A stretch of 40,671 bases of DNA from positions 1-40,671 of the forward strand of contig JAFGMK010000025.1 in NCBI GenBank assembly GCA_016927565.1, written 5' to 3'. Position numbers and translations under genes: made by a program. Position 1 is the first letter of the stretch, and each line of letters starts with the position of its first letter. Origin of the DNA: Minisyncoccota bacterium (lineage in GTDB: Bacteria; Patescibacteriota; Microgenomatia; PFEM01; JAFGMK01). Below the pieces are notes generated by a model. The model saw only the letters and a list, made by a program, of their open reading frames with translations, was not told the DNA's origin and made no database searches. Below, in pieces: positions 7,034 through 16,094 of the stretch.

Positions 7034-8131
7034 TCAGCCTAATCTGATATTAAGATCTTTTTGGCAGTTTTGGCAATGCCCTTTTTTGTCAACTGCGATT
7101 ATTTCCGGCTGCCAGAAATTTCTTTTGACGGCCAGACTGCCGCATTCAGGGCAAATGGTATTGCCCCGGCTGAAAAAATCAGGCGCATCGGGTGTTCCCG
7201 GGGCCCAAATATAGACAAAGTTCAAACCGGACCGGCGGCCGATTCCGGCGGCTTTCAGCAAGTCTTTTCCGGTAGGAGCGGGGATTTTTTTAAAATCCGG
7301 ATCCGGGGCGCTTTGAGGCGAGTATTGAGAGAGATGCCAGGGAGTGTCGGGACCAAGATTTTTGACAATCCAGGCAGTCATTTTTTTAAGCTCGTCAGCG
7401 TCATCGTTTATTCCGGGAATCAGAACCGTGGTCAGTTCTAAAAAAATCCCGTATTTTCCCCGGGCGAGTTTAGCCATTTCCGGAATTCCGGACCAGAAAG
7501 CTCCCAGTTCGGCATAGGTTTTTCGGGAAAAGCCTTTAAAGTCAATGTTGGCCGCATCAAGATGGGGGCCGATTTCGGCGAGAGTTTCTCTGGTCCAACT
7601 GCCGTTAGTAACATAACAGGTTTTCAGGCCATTTTTCCGGGCCAGCTTGGCAATGGCCAGATTGTATTCCAGCCAGATAGTCGGTTCGTTGTAGGTAAAA
7701 GAGATCCCCGGGATGTTTAATTCCAGACAAAGATTGACTATTTTTTGAGGCGTGATTTCAGGGGTTTGGGGCGGTCTCTCATTTCGGGAGAGTTTTTTTA
7801 AGATTCCTGTTGCCGGTTCGCCCCAGGAGCACCAGTGGTTAAGGCATTTTTTACAACGGAAATTGCAGCCGAAGGAGCCGAGGGATAGTGTTTTTGTTCC
7901 CGGAAGAAAGTGGTAGAAAGGTTTTTTTTCGATCGGATCAATCTGGGGGGGGCCATTCAAGAGGCCGTAATTGAGGGCGTAAAGAGTGTTATTGGTGTTT
8001 TTCCGGGCCAAACAAAAACCGGTTTTGCCCGGTTTAATCCGGCAACGGCGTTGGCAAGTTAAGCATTGGGCGTAATTTTTTTTTTGCTTTTTCTGCAGGA
8101 GAACTTTTTTCACTAAGTGCTGATTTATCAT
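7034..8131 (-). CDS. Radical SAM enzyme of the AmmeMemoRadiSam system
   Basis: The 365-aa protein resembles PflA-type activases (COG1180), AmmeMemoRadiSam subgroup. The SAM-binding cluster motif is GCNFRCKKC with Cys89, Cys93 and Cys96. An N-terminal Cys set (C23, C26, C30, C40; CLTCQRRC...GFC) is typical of this subgroup, as is YGLLNGPPQIDPIEKKP. A C-terminal zinc ribbon is formed by CPEC and CQNC. SFTYNEPTIW and NIDFKGF are family core motifs. The product is unknown. No dedicated NrdG lies beside nrdD (21932), so cross-activation is conceivable but unsupported. It starts 24 nt after the upstream HExxH gene. Confidence 0.92.
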   Translation of the reverse strand: MINQHLVKKVLLQKKQKKNYAQCLTCQRRCRIKPGKTGFCLARKNTNNTLYALNYGLLNGPPQIDPIEKKPFYHFLPGTKTLSLGSFGCNFRCKKCLNHWCSWGEPATGILKKLSRNERPPQTPEITPQKIVNLCLELNIPGISFTYNEPTIWLEYNLAIAKLARKNGLKTCYVTNGSWTRETLAEIGPHLDAANIDFKGFSRKTYAELGAFWSGIPEMAKLARGKYGIFLELTTVLIPGINDDADELKKMTAWIVKNLGPDTPWHLSQYSPQSAPDPDFKKIPAPTGKDLLKAAGIGRRSGLNFVYIWAPGTPDAPDFFSRGNTICPECGSLAVKRNFWQPEIIAVDKKGHCQNCQKDLNIRLG

Positions 8132-8155
8132 ATTCGGGTCCGGAAAAGCTAGAAT

Positions 8156-9412
8156 TTAGATTTCTCCAGCCAATCCGGCTTTCATCAGCGGGTGGTTGAT
8201 TTCACCCTCCCATTCCTTTTCCCGGCTGACAGCGAAAAGGGCGGGAAAAAATTCCGGCGGGAATAAATAACTATCAGCAAGAGGGTTTTGGGAAATTTGA
8301 TTGAGGTAATAATCTAAAAAGGTAAATCCGGGATTGCGTGCTGTCTCGTGGACTCTGTTTCTGGTTCTTCCCAGTCTAATAAAGTGATAGGCGTGATTGA
8401 TGTGGCTCATGGCGGCAACGAAATTTTGGGAACATAAATAAGGAATCTCAATTTCAGTACCGTTAACCATTATTGATTCGCAGGGATAAAAGATATTTTC
8501 TATTTTTTGTGCTTCTTCGTTGCTTAAATAGGTAGTGCCGTAATCAAGTGAAAGCAGGGAACAGGCCGTAGCTTCCGGGTGAGGCTTTTCGGCCGGTTGG
8601 TAGGGTTTTGGAATCTTTCTGGTGTGTTCTATGGGCGAAGTGTTGGGTAAATAGATCTGGGAAGGGAGGTGAAACCAGGTATCGCTGGCGGCCAGTTCAT
8701 ATAGGCCGCTGTTGGCGCCGATCAACCGGCGGGGGTTGGCAGCGTAATCGGCAAAACTACCGATTTCAAGTATTTTTTCCAGCCAAAACCTTTCTTTTCT
8801 AACATGGAGGGTTTCGTGTTGATGGTTAAATCTGACGAGATCTGCGCCTTGAGCCGGATCTCTGTCGCAAGTATCAAGGCAGGCTTGGAAGCAGGAAGAT
8901 ATTCCGAGGGGGCTATAACTCAAACAATTGTTTCCAATCCAACGCAATCTTTTGGGCAGCCCGATTTCGGCCATTTTCCGATAGGTATTAAAGACGAAAA
9001 TCGGAAGAAGAAGCCGGGGAGCGGAAAAATGATGTCTGTAAAAGGCTCTTTGGTCGGAAGAGTCCAGGTGTTTTGCCAGGGCTCTTCCCCAGGGAGTGGG
9101 CTTTCCGGGCGGTAAAATAAAAACCTGATCATCAGTGAAATAATAACGATTTCTTGTTTCCTGGTCTTTTAGGCTATCAAATCCGGCATAATCAAGCAAA
9201 AGGGTCATTTTTTCAGCCAGTAAATGGAATTCGGGAGAGGCCTCACCTCTCCAAGTTATGAATTGGTCTGCATATTCTCTCAGTTCGTAAAGTTCGCCAA
9301 TCCTCTCTTCCCTAGCTCTTTTTTCCATTTGATTAAAACTGCCGTTTTTACTTTTATCCCAAAATCTTCTACATGATTCTTCTTCTATGGTTGTTGCTTC
9401 GGATTCGGTCAT
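8156..9412 (-). CDS. Unrecognised protein with HExxH motif, possible zincin-like metallopeptidase
   Basis: I do not recognise this 418-aa protein. It is soluble-looking, with no signal peptide or membrane segment, and rich in aromatic residues. The centre carries HQHETLH, which contains a zincin HExxH. YELAASDTW follows 35 residues later, with a Glu in the place where gluzincins put a third ligand. I see no further family signature. The frame is open upstream to a TTG at 9493, which would overlap the O-antigen ligase gene by 25 nt and give 445 aa. A TATAAT lies in that extension, so I prefer the ATG at 9412; the choice is uncertain. It lies directly upstream of the AmmeMemoRadiSam genes, with a 24-nt gap. 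A peptidase role is inference from one motif. Confidence 0.7.
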   Translation of the reverse strand: MTESEATTIEEESCRRFWDKSKNGSFNQMEKRAREERIGELYELREYADQFITWRGEASPEFHLLAEKMTLLLDYAGFDSLKDQETRNRYYFTDDQVFILPPGKPTPWGRALAKHLDSSDQRAFYRHHFSAPRLLLPIFVFNTYRKMAEIGLPKRLRWIGNNCLSYSPLGISSCFQACLDTCDRDPAQGADLVRFNHQHETLHVRKERFWLEKILEIGSFADYAANPRRLIGANSGLYELAASDTWFHLPSQIYLPNTSPIEHTRKIPKPYQPAEKPHPEATACSLLSLDYGTTYLSNEEAQKIENIFYPCESIMVNGTEIEIPYLCSQNFVAAMSHINHAYHFIRLGRTRNRVHETARNPGFTFLDYYLNQISQNPLADSYLFPPEFFPALFAVSREKEWEGEINHPLMKAGLAGEI

Positions 9413-9468
9413 GGTTATGGTTTCTAAAAAACCAGTTTTGTTATTTGCATATAGTGTATTATACAATG

Positions 9469-11556
9469 TCAAAATATCAGATTTTTTTGCCAATCTTCGC
9501 TTAGTTTTTTGATTGATTCATCGGTCGGGTCGATCTTTTCGCTGATATATTCCAGCTGTTCAAGAGCTTCCCGGGCTTGATTGTTCTCATAAAGATAGAG
9601 GGCAAGCGCAAATCGGGCCTGTTTGTAATTGGCTTTCATTTCAATGGTTTCCCGAAGGGTTCGGATGGCCGCTTCCCGTTGTTCCATCTGGCCGTACAGA
9701 AGAGCCAGGTTATAAAAGATTTTGGCGTCGGTTGGCGCCAGCCGGGCGGCGGCAGTTAAACTTTCAAGCGCTTCCAGTTTATAATCGGGATTTATCTCCG
9801 CCAGGCGCAAAAACAATTCGGCCCGGCTTTTCAAGAAATTAAGGTGGAAGGGGTTCAGGTTGATGGCGAGGTTGCTTTCCCTGACGGCGGTTTCAGCCAG
9901 TTCGGCCGAAAGAGTGGCCTCATCTTGACTAAAAGCAATTTGCGCCAGAGCGGCGCTGGTCAGAGCCAGCTGGTTATGGTGGGTTGGTTCAGGCCAGTTA
10001 GTCAGGACTGCCTTTCGGGCAAATTCAAAACTGGTTTGGAGGTTGCCGTTGGCGTAAAATTTATCCGCCTTGGCCAGAAGAAAGTCGGCATACCAAATTC
10101 TAAAACTGAATCGCAGGCTGTAAAAAGCAAAGCCGGCAACCAGCAGCGCCAGCGCCAGCTGTCTTTGGCGGAATTCTGCGGCAGTTTTTATTTTGGTTTT
10201 TATTTCAGGTTGAGAAAGAATGAAACTGAAACCCGGGAAAAGAAAGAAAATCAAGCCGGTGGCAACGACCGAAAAACCAAAGAAATTGGTAATCAGAAGA
10301 CTAAAAAATCCGGCCAGGAGTGAAAGGCGAATGATTGAAGGAGGATTGGAATCTTTGCTGTTATTTTTATTGCTTAAAGAACCCCAAATGGCTTTTAGCT
10401 CCCGGAAAAGAAAAGAGAGAATGAGAAAAAGGTAGCTGCTCAGGCCGATAATGCCGGTTGTGGCCAGGAAATTAAGGTATTCGTTATGGGCTTTGTTATA
10501 AAGAAAGTCCCATTCGGAAACCAGATTATGTTCCAGAGGCCGGAAGTTGTAGTAAGAATAGGCAAAGGTTTCTACTCCTGATCCCAATAGAGGGTAATGG
10601 CGCCAGATATCAATCGATCCCTGCCAGACTATTTTCCGGATATCGCTTGATTTGCTGATCTGAACCCAGGGGGCGAGTTCCGCGGGAACAAACCAGCCGA
10701 TCTTGGCTAAGATTTTTTCCCGGATCGGATTTTCAGTACCCAGCGTCAAGGCCAGAATAACTAAGGAGAGTAAAAAGAAGTTTTTGAAAAGAAGCTTTTT
10801 TTTTGTTCCTGTTGCCCGGATCGGGAGAATGAAGGCGAAAAACCAGAAAATCAGATAGCTGAGGCCAAAAGCGATCAGACCGGAACGGGATTTGGTATAT
10901 AAAAGGCAGAGAAATAGAATGATGAAGAGAGAAAGGTGGATAACAAAGAATGGTTTTTTAGTTTTGGGGCGGTTGAGGATACCGGCAATGGGGATAAAGA
11001 TCAAGCCGGCCAGGTAAGCGGCCAGCCAGTTTGGCTGGCCGAGGGTGGAAAAGACCCGGCTTTGAACATCTTGAGCCCAATAGTTTTTGTCAATGCCAAA
11101 ATGTTCCAGAATGCCATAGCCGGCAACTAAAAAACTGCCGATTGAAAGGCTTTTGAGAGCGAGCCGGATATCGGGCTTTTTAAAATTCGAAACCAGGGCC
11201 CAATACAAAATCAGGTAGCAGAGGGTAGAGGCAAGCCCGCCGTGAGCCCGGGTGTAATAGCCCCAGACAGAAGTATGAGGATTGAGAGAATAAAGAGTGG
11301 AAAGAGTTTGCGAAGCCAGAAAGACGATCAGGGGGAAATCCCAAAAACTTCGCCGGAAAATTATTTTTTTGGCGGCTATCATTTTGATCAGCCAGGCCGC
11401 AAGAATAAAGGAAGTCAGGATATAAACCAGAATCATTTTGTTAAATTCAAAAAGCTCAAAATTCCAGGGAGAGAGAACCAGAGGAACGAGAAAAAAAACC
11501 AGCCGAAAGCAGGTCTTGATGAGTTTTTCGCTTAGGTTAAAGATTTTTCCGGGCAT
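9469..11556 (-). CDS. O-antigen ligase/polymerase family membrane protein with C-terminal TPRs
   Basis: The protein has 695 aa. The first ~440 residues form about ten to twelve transmembrane segments. The O-antigen ligase/Wzy signature is visible: GSGVETF, then AHNEYLNFLATTGIIGL in a periplasmic-loop/TM context. After the last membrane segment, the rest consists of TPR-like helices (FARKAVLTNWPEP, AIRTLRETIEMKANYKQ, and others). Such proteins join or polymerise glycans on lipid carriers outside the cytoplasmic membrane. Which glycan is unknown; lipid A is not expected in this lineage, so a surface polysaccharide or glycoprotein is more likely. It follows the GT87-like gene by about 50 nt on the same strand. 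Confidence 0.9.
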   Translation of the reverse strand: MPGKIFNLSEKLIKTCFRLVFFLVPLVLSPWNFELFEFNKMILVYILTSFILAAWLIKMIAAKKIIFRRSFWDFPLIVFLASQTLSTLYSLNPHTSVWGYYTRAHGGLASTLCYLILYWALVSNFKKPDIRLALKSLSIGSFLVAGYGILEHFGIDKNYWAQDVQSRVFSTLGQPNWLAAYLAGLIFIPIAGILNRPKTKKPFFVIHLSLFIILFLCLLYTKSRSGLIAFGLSYLIFWFFAFILPIRATGTKKKLLFKNFFLLSLVILALTLGTENPIREKILAKIGWFVPAELAPWVQISKSSDIRKIVWQGSIDIWRHYPLLGSGVETFAYSYYNFRPLEHNLVSEWDFLYNKAHNEYLNFLATTGIIGLSSYLFLILSFLFRELKAIWGSLSNKNNSKDSNPPSIIRLSLLAGFFSLLITNFFGFSVVATGLIFFLFPGFSFILSQPEIKTKIKTAAEFRQRQLALALLVAGFAFYSLRFSFRIWYADFLLAKADKFYANGNLQTSFEFARKAVLTNWPEPTHHNQLALTSAALAQIAFSQDEATLSAELAETAVRESNLAINLNPFHLNFLKSRAELFLRLAEINPDYKLEALESLTAAARLAPTDAKIFYNLALLYGQMEQREAAIRTLRETIEMKANYKQARFALALYLYENNQAREALEQLEYISEKIDPTDESIKKLSEDWQKNLIF

Positions 11557-11609
11557 CTTATTCCCATATTAACATAGAATCAAACAGGCTGAAGAAACAA
11601 TATCTCCGG

Positions 11610-12710
11610 TCAAATAAAGGCAAGTAGAAAAACAAGAGCGGTGCCGTACAAGCCATGGGATAGGAATAACAGGCTGAGACCGGAAAAGGCGAGCGGGTTT
11701 TTAATATTGGCGGAGACTAAAAAGTAAGCTAGGACCAGCCAGCCGGTTTTCGGTTCAGATGGGTGTTGTTTTTTCGCCTTACCCCAAAGAGCCAGAAAAG
11801 GAATGATTAAAAAGACCAAGTGGTGTTGCCAGGTTAAACCACCGGCGATTAAGGAAACAGTCAGGAAAAAACTAAATTGACCCAGCTCCGAAAAAAATGG
11901 TTGTTGCCGAGCCGGAGTTTTGAAAAAACTGATGGTCAGAAGAAGGAATAAAATGAGATAGTTAATCCAACAGGCAAGCCGGTCATTTACCTGGAGGCGG
12001 GCCAGAAAACCGCTCAAGGCTTGATTATAGTAAGCCTGATTGCCGATAGCCGGGAGACGGGGCAAAACTTTCAGGAAGTATTGCTTTGTTAAGCCGGAGC
12101 CGAAAATTAAAAAAGCCAGCAGGAGAAAAAGGAAGCAGCTCAGTAAAAAGGTTTTAACCAGAGGATAAGTCTTCTTCCTGAGGAAAAAAAGTAAGCAAAG
12201 GAGAGGAGTGATTTTAATGACGGCGGCAATTGCCAGAAAAAAACCGGCAAGGGAGAACCGCTGATGCCGGTAAAACCGGAAAGAAAGACTGATTAAAAAA
12301 AGGATGAAGAAGTTAACTTGGCCCATTCCGAGGCTGAACCGAGTGGGAAAGCTGATCATGGTCAAGCCGAAGACGACTAGAAAAGAAGTAATGGTTGCTT
12401 TTGGAAAAAGGCCTCTAAGGAGTAGTCTTAAAGAGACAATCAGGCAGAAAAGAGAAAACAGGGTCCAGAGTTTTTCGGCTAAAGGGTAGGAAAGCAAGCC
12501 GAAAGGAAACAGGAAAAACAAAGCCGGAGGGGGATAGATAAAAGGAAAACCGGGTAGCGGCAATTGGTAGGGGTTCTGTTTTAAAAAAAGTTGCTGGACG
12601 GCCGAATAATAACTCTCAAAATCGTTCAAGTGGAAAACGGCAAGTATTTTAGCAACAGTAAAAAAGGAAAAAGTCAAGCTTAAAAAAATAAAGAGGCTGA
12701 TTAGTGTCAT
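11610..12710 (-). CDS. GT87-type polyprenol-phosphate glycosyltransferase (DUF2029-like)
   Basis: This is a 366-aa integral membrane protein with about ten hydrophobic segments. It shows features of the GT-C family GT87. An acidic loop after the first membrane segment reads FHLNDFESYYSAVQQ, followed by NPYQLP and FIYPPPALF. GQVNFFILFL, KITPLLCLLFFL and WQHHLVFLIIPF follow in order. Such enzymes use polyprenyl-phosphate sugars outside the membrane. It is the first gene of the minus-strand run down to 5769 and pairs with the O-antigen ligase-like gene, so surface glycan assembly is likely. The acceptor is unknown. Confidence 0.82.
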   Translation of the reverse strand: MTLISLFIFLSLTFSFFTVAKILAVFHLNDFESYYSAVQQLFLKQNPYQLPLPGFPFIYPPPALFFLFPFGLLSYPLAEKLWTLFSLFCLIVSLRLLLRGLFPKATITSFLVVFGLTMISFPTRFSLGMGQVNFFILFLISLSFRFYRHQRFSLAGFFLAIAAVIKITPLLCLLFFLRKKTYPLVKTFLLSCFLFLLLAFLIFGSGLTKQYFLKVLPRLPAIGNQAYYNQALSGFLARLQVNDRLACWINYLILFLLLTISFFKTPARQQPFFSELGQFSFFLTVSLIAGGLTWQHHLVFLIIPFLALWGKAKKQHPSEPKTGWLVLAYFLVSANIKNPLAFSGLSLLFLSHGLYGTALVFLLAFI

Positions 12711-12797
12711 GAGTTGTCAATTGAGCGGTGATGGAGTTATTCTAGCAAAATTTGCAGGATTACGGATAGGGTCTGTATTTAGGTTGGCGGCTGTGGT

Positions 12798-12809
12798 TAT
12801 AATTAACTC
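12798..12809 (+). promoter_or_regulatory. Perfect -10 box next to the start of the CruF-like gene
   Basis: TATAAT at 12798-12803 ends 6 nt before the ATG at 12810, so the transcript is predicted to be leaderless. No good -35 is visible. On the opposite strand, TAGAAT within the same gap may serve the divergent GT87 gene. Confidence 0.55.
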
Positions 12810-13637
12810 ATGCCGGTTAAGGGAAAAATCCTCTGGGGCCTCTTTGGTTTGATATTGGTGCTGGCACTAGTGGATATCGGAGGTGAGGTTTGGAATTGGG
12901 AAAATCACCGATCAGGCTTTTGGGGGTTTTCCCTTTTACTCTTGCCGGGAGTGGCGGTTTTTTTTCATTCGGTTTGGACACTTTCATTTTTAAAGGGATT
13001 ATTGCTTCTTTTTTCCGGCTCCTTAACCGGTTTCATTTTTGAACGCTTAGGATTGAAATACGGAATGATTTTCGGCGGGAGATATGTTTATAACCTGCAA
13101 GGGGCAAAATTTTTTGAAGTGCCGCTGGCGGTGGTTTTCTATTGGGCAATTTTTATTTACGCCGGATATTGCCTTACTAATTCTTTTTTATTTTGGCAGC
13201 AAAAAAGGAAGCCCGGTCGGAAACAGGGGAATGCCTGCTTGTTACCCTTTCTGGTTTTGACCGATGGTTTAGCGGTGGTGGCGATTGATCTGTTTATGGA
13301 TCCTTTGCAGGTTCAGGCCGGGAGCTGGGCCTGGCTTGATAAGGGAGTTTATTTTGGGGTTCCGGCGGGAAATTTTTTCGGCTGGTTTTTGGTAGTTGTT
13401 ATTTCGACCGGTTTTTTCAGAACCTATGAATATTTTTATCCTTCTTCAGCCGGAAATGAATTGCCAACCGTTCCGCTGATTCCGGTTCTGGCCTACGGGT
13501 TGTTATATCTGAGTTTTTTAGTTTCAGCTCTGAGATCGGGAATGACGAAATTGGCTCTGGTCGGTTCTTTAACAATGCTGCCTGTTGTGACGGCTAGCCT
13601 TTTTCTTTTTTTAAGGTCAAAACTGATCAGGGATTAA
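12810..13637 (+). CDS. Carotenoid biosynthesis-type membrane protein (CruF/DUF422-like)
   Basis: This 275-aa membrane protein has about seven hydrophobic segments. It shows the signature of the DUF422 family, which contains CruF and haloarchaeal bisanhydrobacterioruberin hydratase: ERLGLKYGMIFGGRY, then DLFMDPLQVQAGSWAWLD, GVYFGVPAGNFFGW and RTYEYF. Characterised members hydrate carotenoid ends. No other carotenoid gene is in the window, so the substrate is open. It ends 24 nt before mreB, which has its own promoter. Confidence 0.82.
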   Translation: MPVKGKILWGLFGLILVLALVDIGGEVWNWENHRSGFWGFSLLLLPGVAVFFHSVWTLSFLKGLLLLFSGSLTGFIFERLGLKYGMIFGGRYVYNLQGAKFFEVPLAVVFYWAIFIYAGYCLTNSFLFWQQKRKPGRKQGNACLLPFLVLTDGLAVVAIDLFMDPLQVQAGSWAWLDKGVYFGVPAGNFFGWFLVVVISTGFFRTYEYFYPSSAGNELPTVPLIPVLAYGLLYLSFLVSALRSGMTKLALVGSLTMLPVVTASLFLFLRSKLIRD

Positions 13638-13645
13638 AAGTATCT

Positions 13646-13661
13646 GTGATATACTCAAGAG
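13646..13661 (+). promoter_or_regulatory. Extended -10 promoter of mreB, leaderless
   Basis: TGATATACT (TGn plus TATACT at 13650-13655) ends 6 nt before the ATG of mreB at 13662. The -35 region is weak, which fits an extended -10 promoter. The mRNA is predicted to start at or next to the ATG. Confidence 0.55.
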
Positions 13662-14744
13662 ATGATGGGCCGCATTCGAAAATTTGATTTTTCTTCTTTT
13701 TCTGATCGGGCTTGGTCGTCTTTTTCTCATGATCTGGGGATTGATTTGGGGACTTCGAATACTCTTGTTTTTGTCCGGGGAAAAGGGATTGTTATCCGGG
13801 AAGCTTCGATGGTCGCCAGACAAAAAAGGACTAAAGAGTTTCTGGCCATTGGCAATAGCGCCAAAAAAATGCTTGGCAAAACACCGGCAAATATCGAAGC
13901 GATTAAACCTTTAAAGGAGGGGGTAATTGCTGATTTTGACGCTTGCGAGGCAATGCTGGTTAAATTTATCCGTCAGGTTCATCAGTCGGGACGGCTGATT
14001 CCTATGATTCCCCGCCCCCGGGTAGTGATCGGAATTCCTTCGGGAGTGACCGAGGTGGAAAGGAGGGCGGTTCAGGATGTCTGCCTCTCAGCCGGAGCCA
14101 GAAAAGCTTTTTTGATCGAAGAACCGATGGCGGCGGCGATTGGCCTGGGTCTGCCGATCGAAAGGCCGGAGGGCATGCTGATTGTTGATATCGGCGGAGG
14201 AACAACCGAAATTGCGGTAATTTCTCTGGGAGGAATCGTTATTTCAAAATGCATCCGGATTGCCAGCTTGAAAATGGATGAAGCGATTGCTGCCTATGTT
14301 AGATTAAGACATTCCCTGCTTTTGGGGGAAACCACTGCCGAAGCGGTTAAGCTTCAGGTTGGCTCGGCTTATCCTTTAGCTCGGGAAAGACATCTGGTGG
14401 TCCGCGGCCGGGGGCTTGAGGACGGTTTACCGAAGTCGGTCAAGCTCTCCTCTACTGAAATCAGGGAGGCGCTGTCGCCTGTTGTCCGCCGGATTATGGA
14501 TAGTCTTTCCCAGGTTTTGGAAGAAACACCGCCGGAACTGATGGCCGACATCGTCAAAAAGGGGATTAGCCTTTCCGGCGGCGGTTCTTTGCTTGACGGG
14601 ATAGATAAATTAATCACTGAGGAAACCAAAATTCCGGCCTGGCGGAGCAAAAACCCGATGGAAGCGGTTGTTTTGGGTTGTGGTCGGGCTTTGGCGGAGC
14701 CCTCTCTTTTAGTTAAGGTTAAATTGAGCGATGGATTGCGCTGA
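13662..14744 (+). CDS. mreB: Rod shape-determining protein MreB
   Basis: This is a bacterial actin homologue that positions lateral wall synthesis. The 360-aa protein shows the actin-fold nucleotide motifs: phosphate 1 DLGIDLGTSNTLVFVRGKG, phosphate 2 MLIVDIGGGTTEIAVISLGG, and the adenosine motif ISLSGGGSLLDGID. Also visible are GIPSGVTEVERRAV and EEPMAAAIG, typical of MreB. Length is close to the usual 340-350 aa, with a short N-terminal addition. It heads the cell-shape operon, and the next gene overlaps its end by 14 nt. Confidence 0.97.
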   Translation: MMGRIRKFDFSSFSDRAWSSFSHDLGIDLGTSNTLVFVRGKGIVIREASMVARQKRTKEFLAIGNSAKKMLGKTPANIEAIKPLKEGVIADFDACEAMLVKFIRQVHQSGRLIPMIPRPRVVIGIPSGVTEVERRAVQDVCLSAGARKAFLIEEPMAAAIGLGLPIERPEGMLIVDIGGGTTEIAVISLGGIVISKCIRIASLKMDEAIAAYVRLRHSLLLGETTAEAVKLQVGSAYPLARERHLVVRGRGLEDGLPKSVKLSSTEIREALSPVVRRIMDSLSQVLEETPPELMADIVKKGISLSGGGSLLDGIDKLITEETKIPAWRSKNPMEAVVLGCGRALAEPSLLVKVKLSDGLR

Positions 14745-15333
14745 AAAACAAAACCGTCAGAAAATTTTTTTTGCCAACTTGGTTTCATTTGTTTTCAGTC
14801 CGCTGATTTCAGTTAATTATGGCCTGATATCCTTGATCTGGCGAAGCATGGTTCGGGATGAACTGGCTCCCTGGCAATTTCTTTGTTTATTGACTGTTTT
14901 TATGGTTATCCCGACAGCCTTTTTTTTGTTTGAGGTCAGCCGGGGGCGGCTTGATTTCGACTTAATGGAAAAAAAAGAAAGATTCAGGTTCTATATCTTT
15001 TGCCTGGGATGCGGTTTTTTGGGTTTGAACTTGACCTATTACTTTTCTCAAGATCTTTTCAGGCTTCTTTTAATTTTTACTTTTACCGGTTTGGTTTTTG
15101 CCGTCACTACTTTTTGGGATAAAGCCAGTCTGCATGTGGGATCTTTAACCTCAGTTTACCTGGTTCTTAACCTTTTCAACCGAGGCCGGTTTTTTTATTT
15201 TTTGCCGATCATTCCTCTGGTCGGCTGGTCAAGGGTGTTTCTGGAAAAACACAGCTTAAGCCAGGTATTGGAGGGAGTGATAATTCCCGGACTGATCATT
15301 CCGGCCGGGCTTTTGCTTTTTAAAATTATTTGA
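14731..15333 (+). CDS. PAP2-like membrane protein within the mre operon
   Basis: This 200-aa protein has about six hydrophobic segments. It resembles a PAP2-family phosphatase in spacing: KASLHVGSLTS in the place of the PSGH motif, and WSRVFLEKHSLSQ matching SRx5HxxxD, except that the final Asp is Gln. The Lys motif is not clear. It may be a degenerate or altered lipid-phosphate phosphatase, for example acting on undecaprenyl pyrophosphate; that is inference. The ATG overlaps the mreB end by 14 nt, so the two are translationally linked. Confidence 0.65.
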   Translation: MDCAEKQNRQKIFFANLVSFVFSPLISVNYGLISLIWRSMVRDELAPWQFLCLLTVFMVIPTAFFLFEVSRGRLDFDLMEKKERFRFYIFCLGCGFLGLNLTYYFSQDLFRLLLIFTFTGLVFAVTTFWDKASLHVGSLTSVYLVLNLFNRGRFFYFLPIIPLVGWSRVFLEKHSLSQVLEGVIIPGLIIPAGLLLFKII

Positions 15334-15341
15334 TTCTTTTT

Positions 15342-16094
15342 ATGAGTTCCCGGGGTAAAAAACAAACCTTTTTCTTATTTTTGAAGCTGGCTTTTCTCAG
15401 CATGGTGATTTTTTGCCTTTCCCGAATTTCCTGGGTGAGGGGACTGAAGGGTTATCTTGAGCGGCCGGTGCTTGATTTTCAAAGAGTTCTTTATGCCGGC
15501 AAGCAAAAAATTTTTGGTTCGTCCGAAGAGACGGGAAAACCCTCAGCCGAGGCCGGTCAGCTGGCAGTCTGTCTGGAGGAAAATGAGGCGATGCGGCGAT
15601 TATTGGGGGCTTCTTTACCGCCGGCCTGGCATTTTATTCCGGCCAAAGTTTTGAGCGGTTTTGACAAGTTGAAAATCAATGTCGGCGAAAAAGCCGGAGT
15701 GGAGCCGGGAATGCCGGTGGTTTCCCGGGATTTATTAGTAGGCCGGATTTCACAGGTGGAAAAGTACTTTAGTTTGGTGACCTTAGTGACTGACCCCGAT
15801 TCCCGGATCCTGGTTGTCATCCGGACGCCTGGTCAGCCGGGGATAAAAGGCCGGGGGATTTTAACCGGTTTGTTTCAAGAACAACTTTTGCTGAACGATG
15901 TTTTGGTAAGCGAAGTAATTCAGGAGGGTGATTGGGTAATGACGAGCGGCGAGGGAGGCTGGTTGCCGGATTTAGGGATCGGGATTATTCTGAAAATTGA
16001 AACCGGTAAAGAAAAAGTTTTCAAAAAAGCGACAGTCGGCCCTTTTTTGGATTATCAGGATTTAAGACATGTTTTTGTCATCAGCGAAACTTAA
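15342..16094 (+). CDS. mreC: Rod shape-determining protein MreC
   Basis: MreC is a bitopic membrane protein that links MreB to the wall-synthesis enzymes. The ~250-aa protein has a basic N terminus, one transmembrane segment (about residues 8-26), a short helical stretch and the MreC beta domain: PAKVLSGFDKLKINVGEKAGVEPGMPV, then DPDSRILVVIRT, and GDWVMTSGEGGWLPDLGIGII. The coiled coil is short compared with model MreC proteins. I use the ATG at 15342; a TTG at 15330 is in frame. It overlaps mreD by 26 nt. Confidence 0.93.
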   Translation: MSSRGKKQTFFLFLKLAFLSMVIFCLSRISWVRGLKGYLERPVLDFQRVLYAGKQKIFGSSEETGKPSAEAGQLAVCLEENEAMRRLLGASLPPAWHFIPAKVLSGFDKLKINVGEKAGVEPGMPVVSRDLLVGRISQVEKYFSLVTLVTDPDSRILVVIRTPGQPGIKGRGILTGLFQEQLLLNDVLVSEVIQEGDWVMTSGEGGWLPDLGIGIILKIETGKEKVFKKATVGPFLDYQDLRHVFVISET

